In this document: positions 53,901-64,000 of the stretch, one piece after another
How positions within the stretch are numbered: position 1 is the stretch's first letter
Layout: every line of letters starts with the position of its first letter
Source of the DNA: Aristolochia californica
Lineage: Eukaryota; Streptophyta; Magnoliopsida; Piperales; Aristolochiaceae
Assembly: GCA_029961685.1 (NCBI GenBank)
Contig: JARWKL010000008.1
Coordinates: 15,099,981 to 15,163,980, forward strand
Reading direction: 5' to 3'
Length of the DNA: 64,000 nt
Program-made: the position numbers and the translations under genes
The notes under the pieces: generated by a model
The model's input: only the letters and a program-made list of their open reading frames with translations
The model's database searches: none
What the model was told of the DNA's origin: nothing

Positions 53901-55835
53901 ATCCATAGGTCATTTGCATCTTTAACATGTTTCAAGAAGGTATATCCATTTATTTAAACATGTGTAGAAAAATCTCTTTCTAAAAAAATACCGAGCTAAT
54001 AGGGTTAATCTAGTGGAACTTTCGAAACTTGGAGAGAAACATTTTTGTGTTCATTTGTGGTGAGAGAGTAAATTTTATTTTCTTATATTTTTTATTGCTT
54101 TAAATTCTTTCCATACATAAACTCTAAAGCTTTCATTTTTTTGTGATCTATTTGCCTTTTATCTCTTTTTTTTTTTAACGAGCTGATGGAAAAGATAAAC
54201 TGAAGTTTATAATTAAGAAAAAAGTATACATCTAAATTGGATATGCACAATGCGCAAATGTAGAGAGAGATAATTCCAAAAAAGTATTAATATTTTTTAG
54301 GGATTGTAAACTCTTTTTAGTTTGTATATATCAAGATCGACAATCGTTAGGAAAAGGGGGAGGCGAGGGATTTTTAAATGAGTGTTGACTCCAGATTCAT
54401 AACTCATTCCTTACAAAAATATAGCCCATAACGCATGATAAATCACTTTAAAATCATCTATGATCGTTAGGTCAGCTTTATGGAAATGGGTAAAATAATG
54501 GCTCTTTTGACTCGGGTAAAAATCCCACCGCACGTTCACTTGAGAATTTAATGTTATTCTCTTTAAAAGGTTTGGATCCATAGGTCATTTGCATTTTTAA
54601 CATGTTTGAAGAAGGCATATCAATTTATTTAAACATGTGTAGAAAATCACTTTCTAAAAAAATACCGAGCTAGTAGGGTTGATCTAGTGGAATTTGCCAA
54701 ACTTGCACTACAAAATTTTTGTGTTCATTTGTGGTGAGAGAATAAATTTTTTTTACTTACATTTTTCTATTGCTTGAAATTCTTTCGATACATAAACTCC
54801 AAATTTTCTTTTTGTTGTGATCTATTTGCCTTTTATCTATTTTTTTGTTTACGAGACGATGGGAAAATGAAACTCAAGCTTATATTTTAAAAAAAGTATA
54901 CATCTAAAATGGATATGCACAATGCACAAATGTAGAGAGAGATAATTCCAAAAAGTGTTTATAATTTTTAGGGATTGTAAACTCTTTTTAGTTTTTATAT
55001 ATCAAGTTCGGCAATCATTGGGAAAAGGGGGAGGGGGGGAATTTTTAACTGAATGTTGACTGCCAATTCATAACTCATTCCTTAAAAAAAAAGCACGATA
55101 CGCATGATAAATCACTTTAAAAATATCTATGATTGTTAGGTCAGCTTTATGTAAATGGGTAAAATAATCGCTTGTTTGACTCGAGTAAATATCCCACCTT
55201 ACATTCACTTGAGAATTTAAGGTTATTCTCTTTAAAAGGTTTGGATCCATAGGTCATTTGCATCTTTAACATGTTTCAAGAATGCATATCCATTTATTTA
55301 AACATGTGTAGAAAAATCTCTTTCTAAAAAAATACCGAGCTAATAGGGTTGATCTAGTGGAATTTTCCAAACTTGGATAGCAAAATTTTTGAGTACATTT
55401 GTGGAGTGAATAAATTTTATTTTCTTACATTTTTTATTACTTTAAATAGTTTCCATACATAAAATCTAAAATTTTCATTTTGCAGTGATCTATTTGCCTT
55501 TTATCTCATTTTTTTTTACGAGATGATGGGAAAGGGAAACCCAAGTTTATATTTAAGAAAAAAGTATACATCTAAAATGGATATGCACAATGCACAAATG
55601 TAGAGAGATATAATTCCAAAAAGTTTTTATAATTTTTAGGGATTGTAAACTCTTTTTAGTTTTTATATATCATGTTCGGGAATCGTTGCAAAAAGGAGGA
55701 GGCGGGGGATTTTTAACTGATTGTTGACTCCCAATTCATAACTCATTCCTTTCAAAAATATAGCTCATGACGCATAATAAATCACTTTAAAATAATCTCT
55801 GATCGTTACGTCAGATTTATGTAAATGGGCAAAGT

Positions 55836-55852
55836 CATGGTTTGTAAAATCT
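55836..55852 (+). repeat. Deletion junction removing a landmark (~138 bp)
   Basis: 'gtcatggtttgt' is fused to 'aaaatctctttc', skipping 'gactcggg' through 'catgtgtag' including the GGATCC site. The distance between the flanking landmarks is therefore 1,208 bp (55,243 to 56,451) for two monomers. Confidence 0.85.
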
Positions 55853-57787
55853 CTTTCTAAAAAAATACCGAGCTAATAGGGTTGATCTAGTGGAATTTCC
55901 CAAACTTGGATAGCAAAATTTTTGTGTTCATTTTTGGTGAGTGAATAAATTTTATTTACTTACATTTTTTTATTTCTTTAAATTCTTTCCATACATAAAC
56001 TCTAAAATTTTCATTTTGTTGTGATCTATTTGCCTTTTATCTCTTTTTTTGTTTACTAGATGATAGGAAAGTGAAAACTCAAGTTTATATTTAAGAAAAA
56101 AGTATACATCTAAAATGGATATGCACAACGCCCAAATGTTGAGAGAGATAATTCAAAAAATGGTTTATAATTTTTAGGGATTGTAAACTCTTTTTAGTTT
56201 TAATATATCAAGTTCGACAATCGTTGGGAAAAGGGGAAGGCGGGGGATTTATAACTGAGTGTTGACTCCCAATTCATAACTCATTCCTTACAAAAAAAAA
56301 GCCCATTACACATTACAAATCACTTTAAAATCATCTATGATCGTTAGGTCAGCTTTATGTAATTGGGTAAAATAAAGGCTTCTTTGACTCGGGTAAATAT
56401 CCCACCGCATGTTCACTTGAGAATTTAATATTATTCCCCTAAAAAGGTTTGGATCCATAGGTCATTTGCATCTATAACATGCTTCAAGAGTGGATATCCA
56501 TTTATTTAAACATGTATAGAAAAATTTCTTTCTGAAAAAATGCCGAGCTAATAGGATTGATCTAGTGAAATTTCCCAAACTTGGATAGCAAAATTCATTC
56601 GTGGAGTTAATAATTTTTTTTTACTTACATTTTTTCATTTCTTTAAATTCTTTCCATACATAAACTCTAAAATTTATTTTTGTTGTGATCTATTTGCCTT
56701 TTATCTCTTTTTTTGTTTACAAGATGATGGGAAAGTGAAAACTCAAGTTTATATATAAGAAAAAAGTATACATCTCAAATGGATATGCACAATGCACAAA
56801 TGTAGAGAGACTTAATTCCAAAAATAGTTTATAATTTTAAGGGATTGTAAACTCTTTTTAGTTTTTATATATAGAGTTCGGCAATCCTTGGGAAAACGGG
56901 GAGGCGAGGGATTTTTAACTGATTGTTGACTCCCAATCCATATCTCATTCCTTACAAAATATAACCCATTACGCATGATAAATCACTTTAAAATCATCTA
57001 TGATCGTTGGGTCAGCTTTATGTAAATGGGTAAAATAATGGCTTGTTTGACTCGGGTAAATATCCCACCAGACGTTCACTTGAGAATTTAATGTTATTCT
57101 CTTTAAAAGGTTTGGATCGATAGGTCATTTACATCTTTAACATGTTTCAAGAATGAAAATCCATTTATCTAAACATGAGTAGAAAAATCTCTTTCTAAAA
57201 AAATACCGAGCTAATAGGGTTGATCTAGTGGAATTTCCCACACTTGGCTAGCAAAATTTTTGTGTTCATTTATGGTGAGTGAATAAATTTTATTTACTTA
57301 CATTTTTTTATTGCTTTAAATTCTTTCCATACATAAACTCTAAAATTTTCATTTTTTTGTGATCTATTTGCCTTTTATATCTTTTTTTGTTTACGAGATG
57401 ATGGGAAAGTGAAAACTCTTGTTTATATTTAAGAAAAAAGTATACATCTAAAATGGAAATGCACAATACACAAATGTAGAGAGAGATAATTCCTAAAAGT
57501 GTTTATAATTTTTAGACAATGTAAACTCTTTTTAGCTTTTATATATCAAGTTCGGCAATCGTTGGGAAAAGGGGGAGGCGGGGGATTTTTACCTGAGTGT
57601 TGACTCCCAATTCATAACTCATTCCTTACAGAAAAAAACCCGTTACGCATGATAAATCACATTAAAATCATCTATGATCGTTAGGTCAGCTTTATGGAAA
57701 TGGGTAAAATAATGGCTTGTTTGACTCGGGTAAAAATCCCACCGCACGTTCACTTGAGAATTTAATGTTATTCTCTTTAAAAGGTTT

Positions 57788-58461
57788 GGATCCATAGGTC
57801 ATTTGCATCTTTAACAAGTTTCAAGAGTGCATATCCATTTATTTAAACATGTGTAGAAAAATCACTTTCTAAAAAAATACCGAGCTAATAGGGTTGATCT
57901 AGTGGAATTTGCCAAACATGGATAGCAAAATTTTTGTGTTCATTTGTGGTGAGTGAATAAGTTTTATTTACTTATATTTTTTTATTGCTTTAAATTCTTT
58001 CCTTACATAAAGTCTAAAATTTTCATTTTGTTGTGATCTATTTGCCTTTTATCTCTTTTTGTGTTCACAAAATGATGGGAAAGTGAAATTCAAGTTTATA
58101 TTTAAGAAAAAAGTATACATCTAAAATGGATATGCACAATGCACAAATGTAGAGAGAGATAATTCCAAAAAGTGTTTATAATTTTTGGGGATTGTAAACT
58201 CTTTTTAGTTTTTATATATCAGGTTCGGGGATAGTTGGGAAAAGGGGGAGGCAAGGGATTTTCAACTAAGTGTTGACTCCCAATTCATAACTCATTCCTT
58301 ACAAAAATATAGCCCATGACGCATGATAAATCACTTTAAAATCATCTATGATCGTTAGGTCAGCTTTATGTAATTGGATAAAATAATGGCTTGTTTGACT
58401 CGGGTAAATGTCCCACCGCACGTTCACTTGAGAATTTAATGTTATTCTCTTTAAAAGGTTT
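57788..58461 (+). repeat. Representative full-length subfamily B monomer
   Basis: This 674-bp unit runs from one GGATCC to the base before the next. It shows the B-specific words 'atccatttatttaaacatg', 'tctaaaaaaataccgag', 'gttgatctagtgg', 'ggatagcaaaat', 'gtgagtgaataa', 'atggatatgcac', 'tcataactcattcc' and 'tttaaaatcatc'. Relative to subfamily A, at least ten linked diagnostic changes are spread over the monomer, so A and B are true subfamilies rather than random variants. No coding capacity is visible. Confidence 0.85.
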
Positions 58462-61419
58462 GGATCCTTAGGTCATTTGCATCTTTAACATGTTTCAAGA
58501 ATGCGTATCCACTTACTTAAACATGTGTAGAAAAATGTCTTTCTAAAAAAATGTCGACCTAATAAGGTTGATCTAGTGGAATTTCCCAAACTTTGACAGC
58601 AAAATTTTGTGTTCATTTGTGGTGAGTGAATAAATTTCTTTACTCACATTTTTTTATTGCTTTAAATTCTTTCCATACATAATATCTAAATTTTTCATTT
58701 TTTTTCGATCTACTTGCTTTTTATCTCTTTTTTTTGTTTACGAGATGATGGGAAAGTGAAAAGTCATGTTTATATTTGAGAAAAAAGTATACATAAAAAA
58801 CGGATAAGCACAATGCACAAATGTAGAGAAAGATAATTCCAAAAAGTGGTCATAATTTTTAGGGATTGTAAACTCTTTATAGTTTTTATATATCAAGTTC
58901 AGCAATCGTTGGAAAAAGGGGGAGGCGGTGGATTTTTAACTGAGTGTTTAGTCCCAATTCATTACTCATTCCTTACAAAAATATAGCACGTTACGCATGA
59001 TAAATCACTTTAAAATCATCTATGATCGTTAGATCAGCTTTATGACAATGGGTAAAATAATGGCTTGTTTGACTCGCGTAAATATCCCAACGCACGTTCA
59101 CTTGAGAATTTAATGTTATTCTCTTTAAAAGGTTTGGATCCATAGGACATTTGCATCTTTAACTTGTTTGAAGAATGCATATCCATTTATTAAAACATGT
59201 GTAGAAAAATCTCTTTCCAAAAAAATACCAACCTAAAAGGGTTGATCTAGTGGAATTTCCCAAAATTGGATAGCAAAAATTTTGTGTTCATTTGTGGTGA
59301 GTCAATGAATTTTATTTACTTACATTTTTTTATTGCTTTAAATTCTTTCCATTCATAAACTTTAAAATTTTCATTTTGTTGTGATCTATTTGCCTTTTAT
59401 CTCTTTTTTTGTTTTAAAGATGATGGGAAAGTGAAAACTCAAGTTTATATTTAAGAAAAAAGTATACATCTAAAATTGATATGCACAATGCACAAATGTA
59501 GAGAGAGATAATTCCAAAAAGTGTTTATAATTTTTAGGGATTGTAAACTCTTTTTAGTTTTTATATATTAAGTTTGGCCATCCTTGCGAAAAGGGGGAGG
59601 CGGGGGATTTTTAACTGATTGTTGACTCCCAATTCATAACTCATTCCTTACAAAAATGTAGCCCGTGACACATGATAAATCACTTTAAAATCATCTATGA
59701 TCGTTATGTCAGGTTTATGTAAATGTGTAAAATAAAGGCATGTTTGACTCGGGTAAATATCCCACCGCACGTTCACTTGAGAATTTAATGTTATTCTCTT
59801 TAAAAAGTTTGGATCCATCAGTCATTTGCATCTGTAACATGTTTCATGAATGCATATCCATTTATTTAAACATGTGCTGAAAAATCTCTTTCTAAAAAAA
59901 TACTGAGCTAATAGGGTTGATCTAGTGGAATTTCCCAAATTTGGAAATCAAAATTTTGGTGTTCATTTGTGGTGAGTGAATAAATTTTATTTACTTACAT
60001 TTTTTTATTGCTTTAAATTCTTTCCATACATAAACTCTAAAATTTTCATTTTGTTGTGATCCATTTGCCTTTTATCTCTTTTTTTGTTTACTAGATGATG
60101 GGAAAGTGAAAACTCAAGTTTATATTTAAGAAAAAAATATACATCTAAAATGGCAATGCACAAATAATGAGAGAGATAATTCCAAAAATGGTTTATAATT
60201 TCTAGGGATTGTAAACTCTTTTTAATTTTAATATATCAAGTTCGGCAATCGTTGGGAAAAGGGGAAGGCGGGGCATTTTTAACTGAGTGTTGACTCCCAA
60301 TTCATAACTCATTCCTTACAAAAATAAAACTCCATTACGCATGATAAATCAATTTAAAATCATCTATGATCGTTACGTCAGCTTTATTTAAATGGGTAAA
60401 GTAGTGGCTTGTTTGACTCGGGTATATATCCCACCGCATGTTCACTTGAGAATTTAATATTATTCTCTTTAAAAGGTTTGGATCCATTGGTCATTTGCAT
60501 CTTTAACATGTTTCAAGAGTGCATATCCATTTAGTTAAACATGTGTAGAAAAATCTCTTTCTAAAAAAATGTCGAGCTAGTAGGCTTGACCTAGTGGAAT
60601 TTTCCAAATTTGGATAGAAAAATTCATTCGTGGAGTTAATAAATTTTTTTAATTTTATTTTTTTATTGCTTTAAATTTTTCCATACATAAACTCTAAAAT
60701 TTTCATTTTGTTGTGATCTATTTGCCTTTTATCCCTTTTTTTGTTTACAAGATGATGGGAAAGTGAAAACTCAAGTTTATATATAAGAAAAAAGTATACA
60801 TCTAAAATTGATATGCACAATGCACAAATGTAGAGAGACTTAATTCTACAAAGTGTTTATAATTTTTAGGGATTGTAAACTCTTTTTAGTTTTTATATAT
60901 CAAGTTCGGCAATCGTTGGGAAAAGGGGGAGGCGGGGGATTTTTACCTAAGTGTTGACTCCCCATCCATAACTCATTCATTACAAAAATATCAACCGTTA
61001 CGCATGATAAACCACTTTAAAATCATCTATGATCGTTAGGTCAGCTTTATGTAAATGGGTAAAATAATGGCTTCCTTGACTCGGATAAATATCCCACCGC
61101 ACGTTCACTTGAGAATTTAATGTTATTCTCTTTAAAAGGTTTGGATCCTTACATCATTTGCATCTTTAACATGTTTCAAGAATCCGTATCCATTTATTTA
61201 AACATGTGTAGAAAAATCTCTTTCTAAAAAAATGCCGAGCTAATAGGGTTGATCTAGTGGAATTTCCCAAACTTGGATAGCAAAATTTTGTGTTCTTTTC
61301 TGGTGCGTGTATAAATTTTTATTACTCACATTTTTTATTACTTTAAATTCTTTCCATACATAAACTCTAAAATTTTCATTTTTTTTCGATCTATTTGCCT
61401 TTTATCACTTTTTTTGTTT

Positions 61420-62770
61420 ACGAGATGATGGGAAAGTGAAAACTCAAGTTTATATCTAAGAAAAAAGTATACATCTAAAAGGGATATGCACAATGCACAA
61501 ATGTTGAGAGAGATAATTCCAAAAAGTGTTTATAATTTTTAGGGATTGTAAACTCTTTTTAGTTTTAATATATCAAGTTTGGCAAACGTTGGGAAAAGGG
61601 GAAGGCGGGGGATTTTTAAATGAGTATTGACTCCCAATTCATAACTGATTCGTTCCAAAAATATAGCCCGTGATGCATGATAAATCACTTTAAAATCATC
61701 TATGATCGTTAGGTCAGCTTTATGTCAATTCGTAAAATAATGGCTTGTTTGACTCGGGTAAATATCCCACCACACGTTGACTGTAGAATTTAATGTTATT
61801 CTCTTTAAAAGGTTTGGATCGTCATTTGCATCTTTAACATGTTTCAAGAATGCGTATCTATTTATTAAAACATGTGTAGAAAAAACTCTTTCTAAAAAAA
61901 TTCCGAACGAATAGGGTTGATCTAGTGGAATTTCCCATACTTGGATAGCAAAATTCTGTGTTCTTTTGTGGTGAGTATATAAATTTTTATTATTCACATT
62001 TTTTTATTGCTTTAAAGTCTTTCCATACATAAACTCTAAAATTTTCATTTTGTTTCGATCTATTTGCCTTTTATCTCTTTTTTTGTTTATGAGATGATGG
62101 GAAAGTGAAAACTCAAGTTTATATCTAAGAAAAAAGTATACATCTAAAAGGGATATGCACAATGCACAAATATTGATAGAGATAATTCCAAAAAGTGTTT
62201 ATAATTTTTAGGGATTGTAAACTCTTTTTAGTTTTAATATATCAATTTCGGCAATCGTTGGGAAAAGGGGAAGGCGGGGGATTTTTAAACGAGTGTTGAC
62301 TCCCAATTCATAACTCATTCGTTACAAAAATATAGCCCGTGATGCATGATAAATCACTTTAAAATCATCTATGATCGTTAGATCAGCTTTATGGAAATGG
62401 GTAAAATAATGGCTTGCTTGACTCGCGTAAATATCCCACCGCACGTTCTCTTGAGAATTTAATGTTATTCTCTTTAAATGGTTTGGATCCATAGGTCATT
62501 TGCCTCTTTAACATGTTTCAAGAATGAAAATCCATTTATTTAAACATGAGTTGAAAAATCTCTTTCTAAAAAACTACCGAGCTAATAGGGTTGATCTAGT
62601 GGAATTTCGCAATCTTGGATAGCAAAATTTTTGTGGTCATTAGTGGTGAGTGCATAAATTTTATTTTTTTAAATTTTTTTATTGCTTTAAATTCTTTCCA
62701 TACATAAACTCTAAAATTTTCATTTTGTTGTGATCTATTTGCCTTTTATCTCATTTTTTGTTTACGAGAT
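61420..62770 (+). repeat. Recently duplicated neighbouring monomers
   Basis: Two successive monomers share 'tatatctaagaaaaaag', 'aaaagggatatgc' and 'ttttaatatatcaa' with an offset of about 670 bp (61,437 and 62,107 for 'gaaaactcaagttt'). They differ at few positions, so the second is likely a direct copy of the first by unequal exchange. Confidence 0.65.
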
Positions 62771-64000
62771 GAAGGGAAAGTGAAAACTCAATTTTAAATT
62801 TAAGAAAAAAGTATATATCTAAAATGGATATGTACAATGCACAACGGTAGAGTGAGATAATTCTAAAGTGTTCATAATTTTTAGGGATTGTAAACTCCTT
62901 TTAGTTTTTATATATCATGTTCGGCAATCGTTGAGAAAAGGGGGAGGCGGAGGATTTTTAATTGAGTGTTGACTCCCAATTCATAACTCATTCCTTACAA
63001 AAATATAGCCCGTTATGCATAATAAATAACTTTAAAATCATCTATGATCGTTAGGTCAGCTTTATAGAAATGTGTAAAATAATGGCTTGTTTGACTCGGG
63101 TAAATATCCCACCGCACGTTCACTTGAGAATTTAATGTTATTCTCTTTAAAAGGTTTGTATCCATAGGTCATTTGCATCTTTAAGATGTTTCAAGAATGC
63201 ATATCCATTTATTTAAACATGTGTAGAAAAAATTTTTTCTAAAAAAATACCGAGCTAATAGGGTTGATGTAGTGGAATTTCCCAAACTAGGATAGCAAAA
63301 TTTTTGTGTTCATTTGTGGTAAGTGAATAAATTTTATTTACTTAAATTTTTTTATTGCTTTAAATTCTTTCCTTACATAAACTCTTAAATTTTCATTTTG
63401 TTGTGATCTATTTGCCTTTTATCTTTTTTTTTGTTTACGAGATGATGCGAAACTGAAAACTCAAGTTTATATTTTAGAAAAAAGTATACATCTAAAATGG
63501 ATCTGCACAATGCACAAATGTAGATAGAGATAATTCCAAAAAGTATTTATAATTTTTAGGGATTGTAAACTCTTTTTAGTTTTTATATATCAAGTTTGGC
63601 ACTCGTTGGGAAAAGGGGGAGGCGGGTGATTTTTAACTGAGTGTTGACTCCCAATTCATAACTCTTTTCTCACAAAAAAAAAGCCCGTTATGCATGATAA
63701 ATCACTATAAAATCATCTATGACCGTTAGGTCAACATTTTGTAAATAAGTAAAATAATGGCTTGTTTGACTTGGGTAAATATCCCACCGCACGTTCACTT
63801 TAGAATTTAAAGTTATTCCATTTAAAAGGTTTGGATCCATAGGTCATTTGCTTCTTTAACATGTTTCAAGAGTGCATATCCATTTATTTAAACATGTATA
63901 GAAAAATATCTTTTTAAAAAAATACCGAGCTAATAGGGTTGATTTAGTGGAATTTCCCAGACATCGATACCAAAATTTTTGTGTTCATTCGTGGAGTTAA

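Larger units (their letters stand above)
55900..63990 (+). repeat. Six-monomer higher-order repeat (~4.03 kb), about two copies
   Basis: 'gagagactta' at 56,805 recurs at 60,833 (4,028 bp), and the shortened 'aaattcattcgtggag' at about 56,592 recurs at about 60,621 (4,029 bp). 'atggtttataattt' and 'ttttaatatatcaag' near 56,160-56,215 recur near 60,190-60,240. The match is mosaic: 'atgaaaatccattta' with 'catgag' at 57,156 has its counterpart at 62,526, eight monomers on. The unit has therefore been reshuffled since it was duplicated. Confidence 0.6.
1..64000 (+). repeat. Satellite DNA array, ~673 bp monomer, head-to-tail, ~97 units
   Basis: The whole window except the LTR at 36,014-36,441 is made of tandem copies of one A+T-rich monomer in a single orientation. 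Successive 'ttggatccat' landmarks are mostly 667-676 bp apart; shorter or longer steps are explained by individual indels listed separately. Reading through a monomer from the landmark, one meets 'catctttaacatgtttcaag', a T/A-rich 'catatccatt' stretch, 'gtagaaaaatctctttct', 'ggtgtgtgaataaatttt' or its B variant, a T-run before 'tttacgagatga', 'agagagagataattcc', a G-rich island, 'ttgactcccaatcc', and 'tttgactcgggtaaatatcc'. No monomer keeps a long open frame. Long homogeneous arrays like this are known from centromeric, pericentromeric and subtelomeric heterochromatin; which of these applies cannot be told from the window. Confidence 0.97.
37040..64000 (+). repeat. Subfamily B satellite block
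   Basis: From here to the window end the monomers carry the B words ('atggatatgcac', 'caagttcggcaatcgttg', 'tcataactcattcc', 'atccatttatttaaacatg', 'tctaaaaaaataccgag', 'gttgatctagtgg', 'gtgagtgaataaa', 'gatgatggg'). Landmarks are 37292, 37965, 38632, 39306, 39980, 40562, 41219, 41893, 42567, 43243, 43918, 44592, 45266, 45939, 46612, 47283, 47958, 48630, 49298, 49973, 50562, 51231, 51899, 52565, 53232, 53899, 54574, 55243, 56451, 57114, 57788, 58462, 59136, 59811, 60480, 61143, 61816, 62485, 63158 and 63833. Spacing is tighter than in the A block, mostly 667-676 bp. One copy between 55,243 and 56,451 has lost its landmark. No gene or foreign element is visible in these 27 kb. Confidence 0.93.

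Noticed and set aside
61725..61997. Longest open frame in the window (90 codons, minus strand)
   Set aside because: It lies wholly inside one satellite monomer, and equivalent monomers have stops in this frame. In ~64 kb of A+T-rich sequence a 90-codon frame is not remarkable.
1..64000. Possible CRISPR array or defence locus because of the regular repetition
   Set aside because: The repeating unit is a continuous ~673-bp monomer with no short repeat and spacer alternation and no associated genes.
1..64000. TATA-like 'ttatatatca' and W-box-like TTGACT words in each monomer as promoter elements
   Set aside because: These short words are expected by chance in A+T-rich DNA and are carried along by tandem duplication. 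No transcript or coding region follows.
1..64000. T-runs of 7-16 bases as RNA polymerase III terminators of a small RNA gene
   Set aside because: No A-box or B-box promoter or tRNA-like fold was found upstream. The run is just a variable-length part of the monomer.
1..64000. Centromere protein B box
   Set aside because: I looked for TTCG....A..CGGG-like words; none recurs per monomer, and the box is not an established feature of plant satellites.
1..64000. Inverted satellite segments or palindromic arms
   Set aside because: Every landmark reads in the same direction; I found no reverse-complement monomer.

Overview
This 64 kb window is one head-to-tail satellite DNA array, interrupted once by a solo retrotransposon LTR. 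I see no credible protein-coding gene, tRNA, rRNA, CRISPR array, operon or origin. The satellite monomer is A+T-rich, usually 667-676 bp, and every copy points the same way. I anchored it on a BamHI-type landmark (GGATCC inside 'ggtttggatccataggtc'), found by eye at 96 positions from 341 to 63,833. About 68 of these are exact GGATCC. One further copy has lost the anchor by deletion, so there are about 97 units. Both window ends lie inside monomers, so the array extends beyond the window on both sides.

The architecture points to a plant nuclear genome: a long satellite block at a centromeric, pericentromeric, subtelomeric or knob-type locus, with an LTR carrying TG...CA ends, a 5-bp target duplication and telo-box-like AAACCCTAA motifs. 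I cannot name the species.

Layout: (1) 1 to about 23,600 holds subfamily A monomers, fairly diverged, with local three-monomer periodicities (16.8-19.4 kb and 20.0-23.1 kb). (2) About 23,600 to 37,040 holds three copies of a 5.1-5.8 kb higher-order repeat (HOR). Each carries A-type monomers, a characteristic fused monomer (about 285 bp deleted, junctions near 25,131, 30,901 and 35,994), and then a switch to subfamily B. The second copy is one monomer shorter than the first. The third carries the solo LTR (36,014-36,441, TSD CCATA), while the same site is empty in the other two. (3) About 37,040 to 64,000 holds subfamily B monomers, which look more homogeneous. They contain nested HORs: a four-monomer then three-monomer unit (41.5-50.8 kb), a two-monomer unit (51.2-53.9 kb) and a six-monomer unit of about 4.03 kb (from about 56 kb).

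Nothing here works together in the sense of genes. What can be read is the recombination history of a satellite: subfamily divergence, HOR amplification, unequal exchange removing one monomer, deletions with short direct repeats at the junctions, and one late retroelement insertion reduced to a solo LTR. The positions and intervals were counted by eye and may be off by a base or two. Identity levels were not computed.
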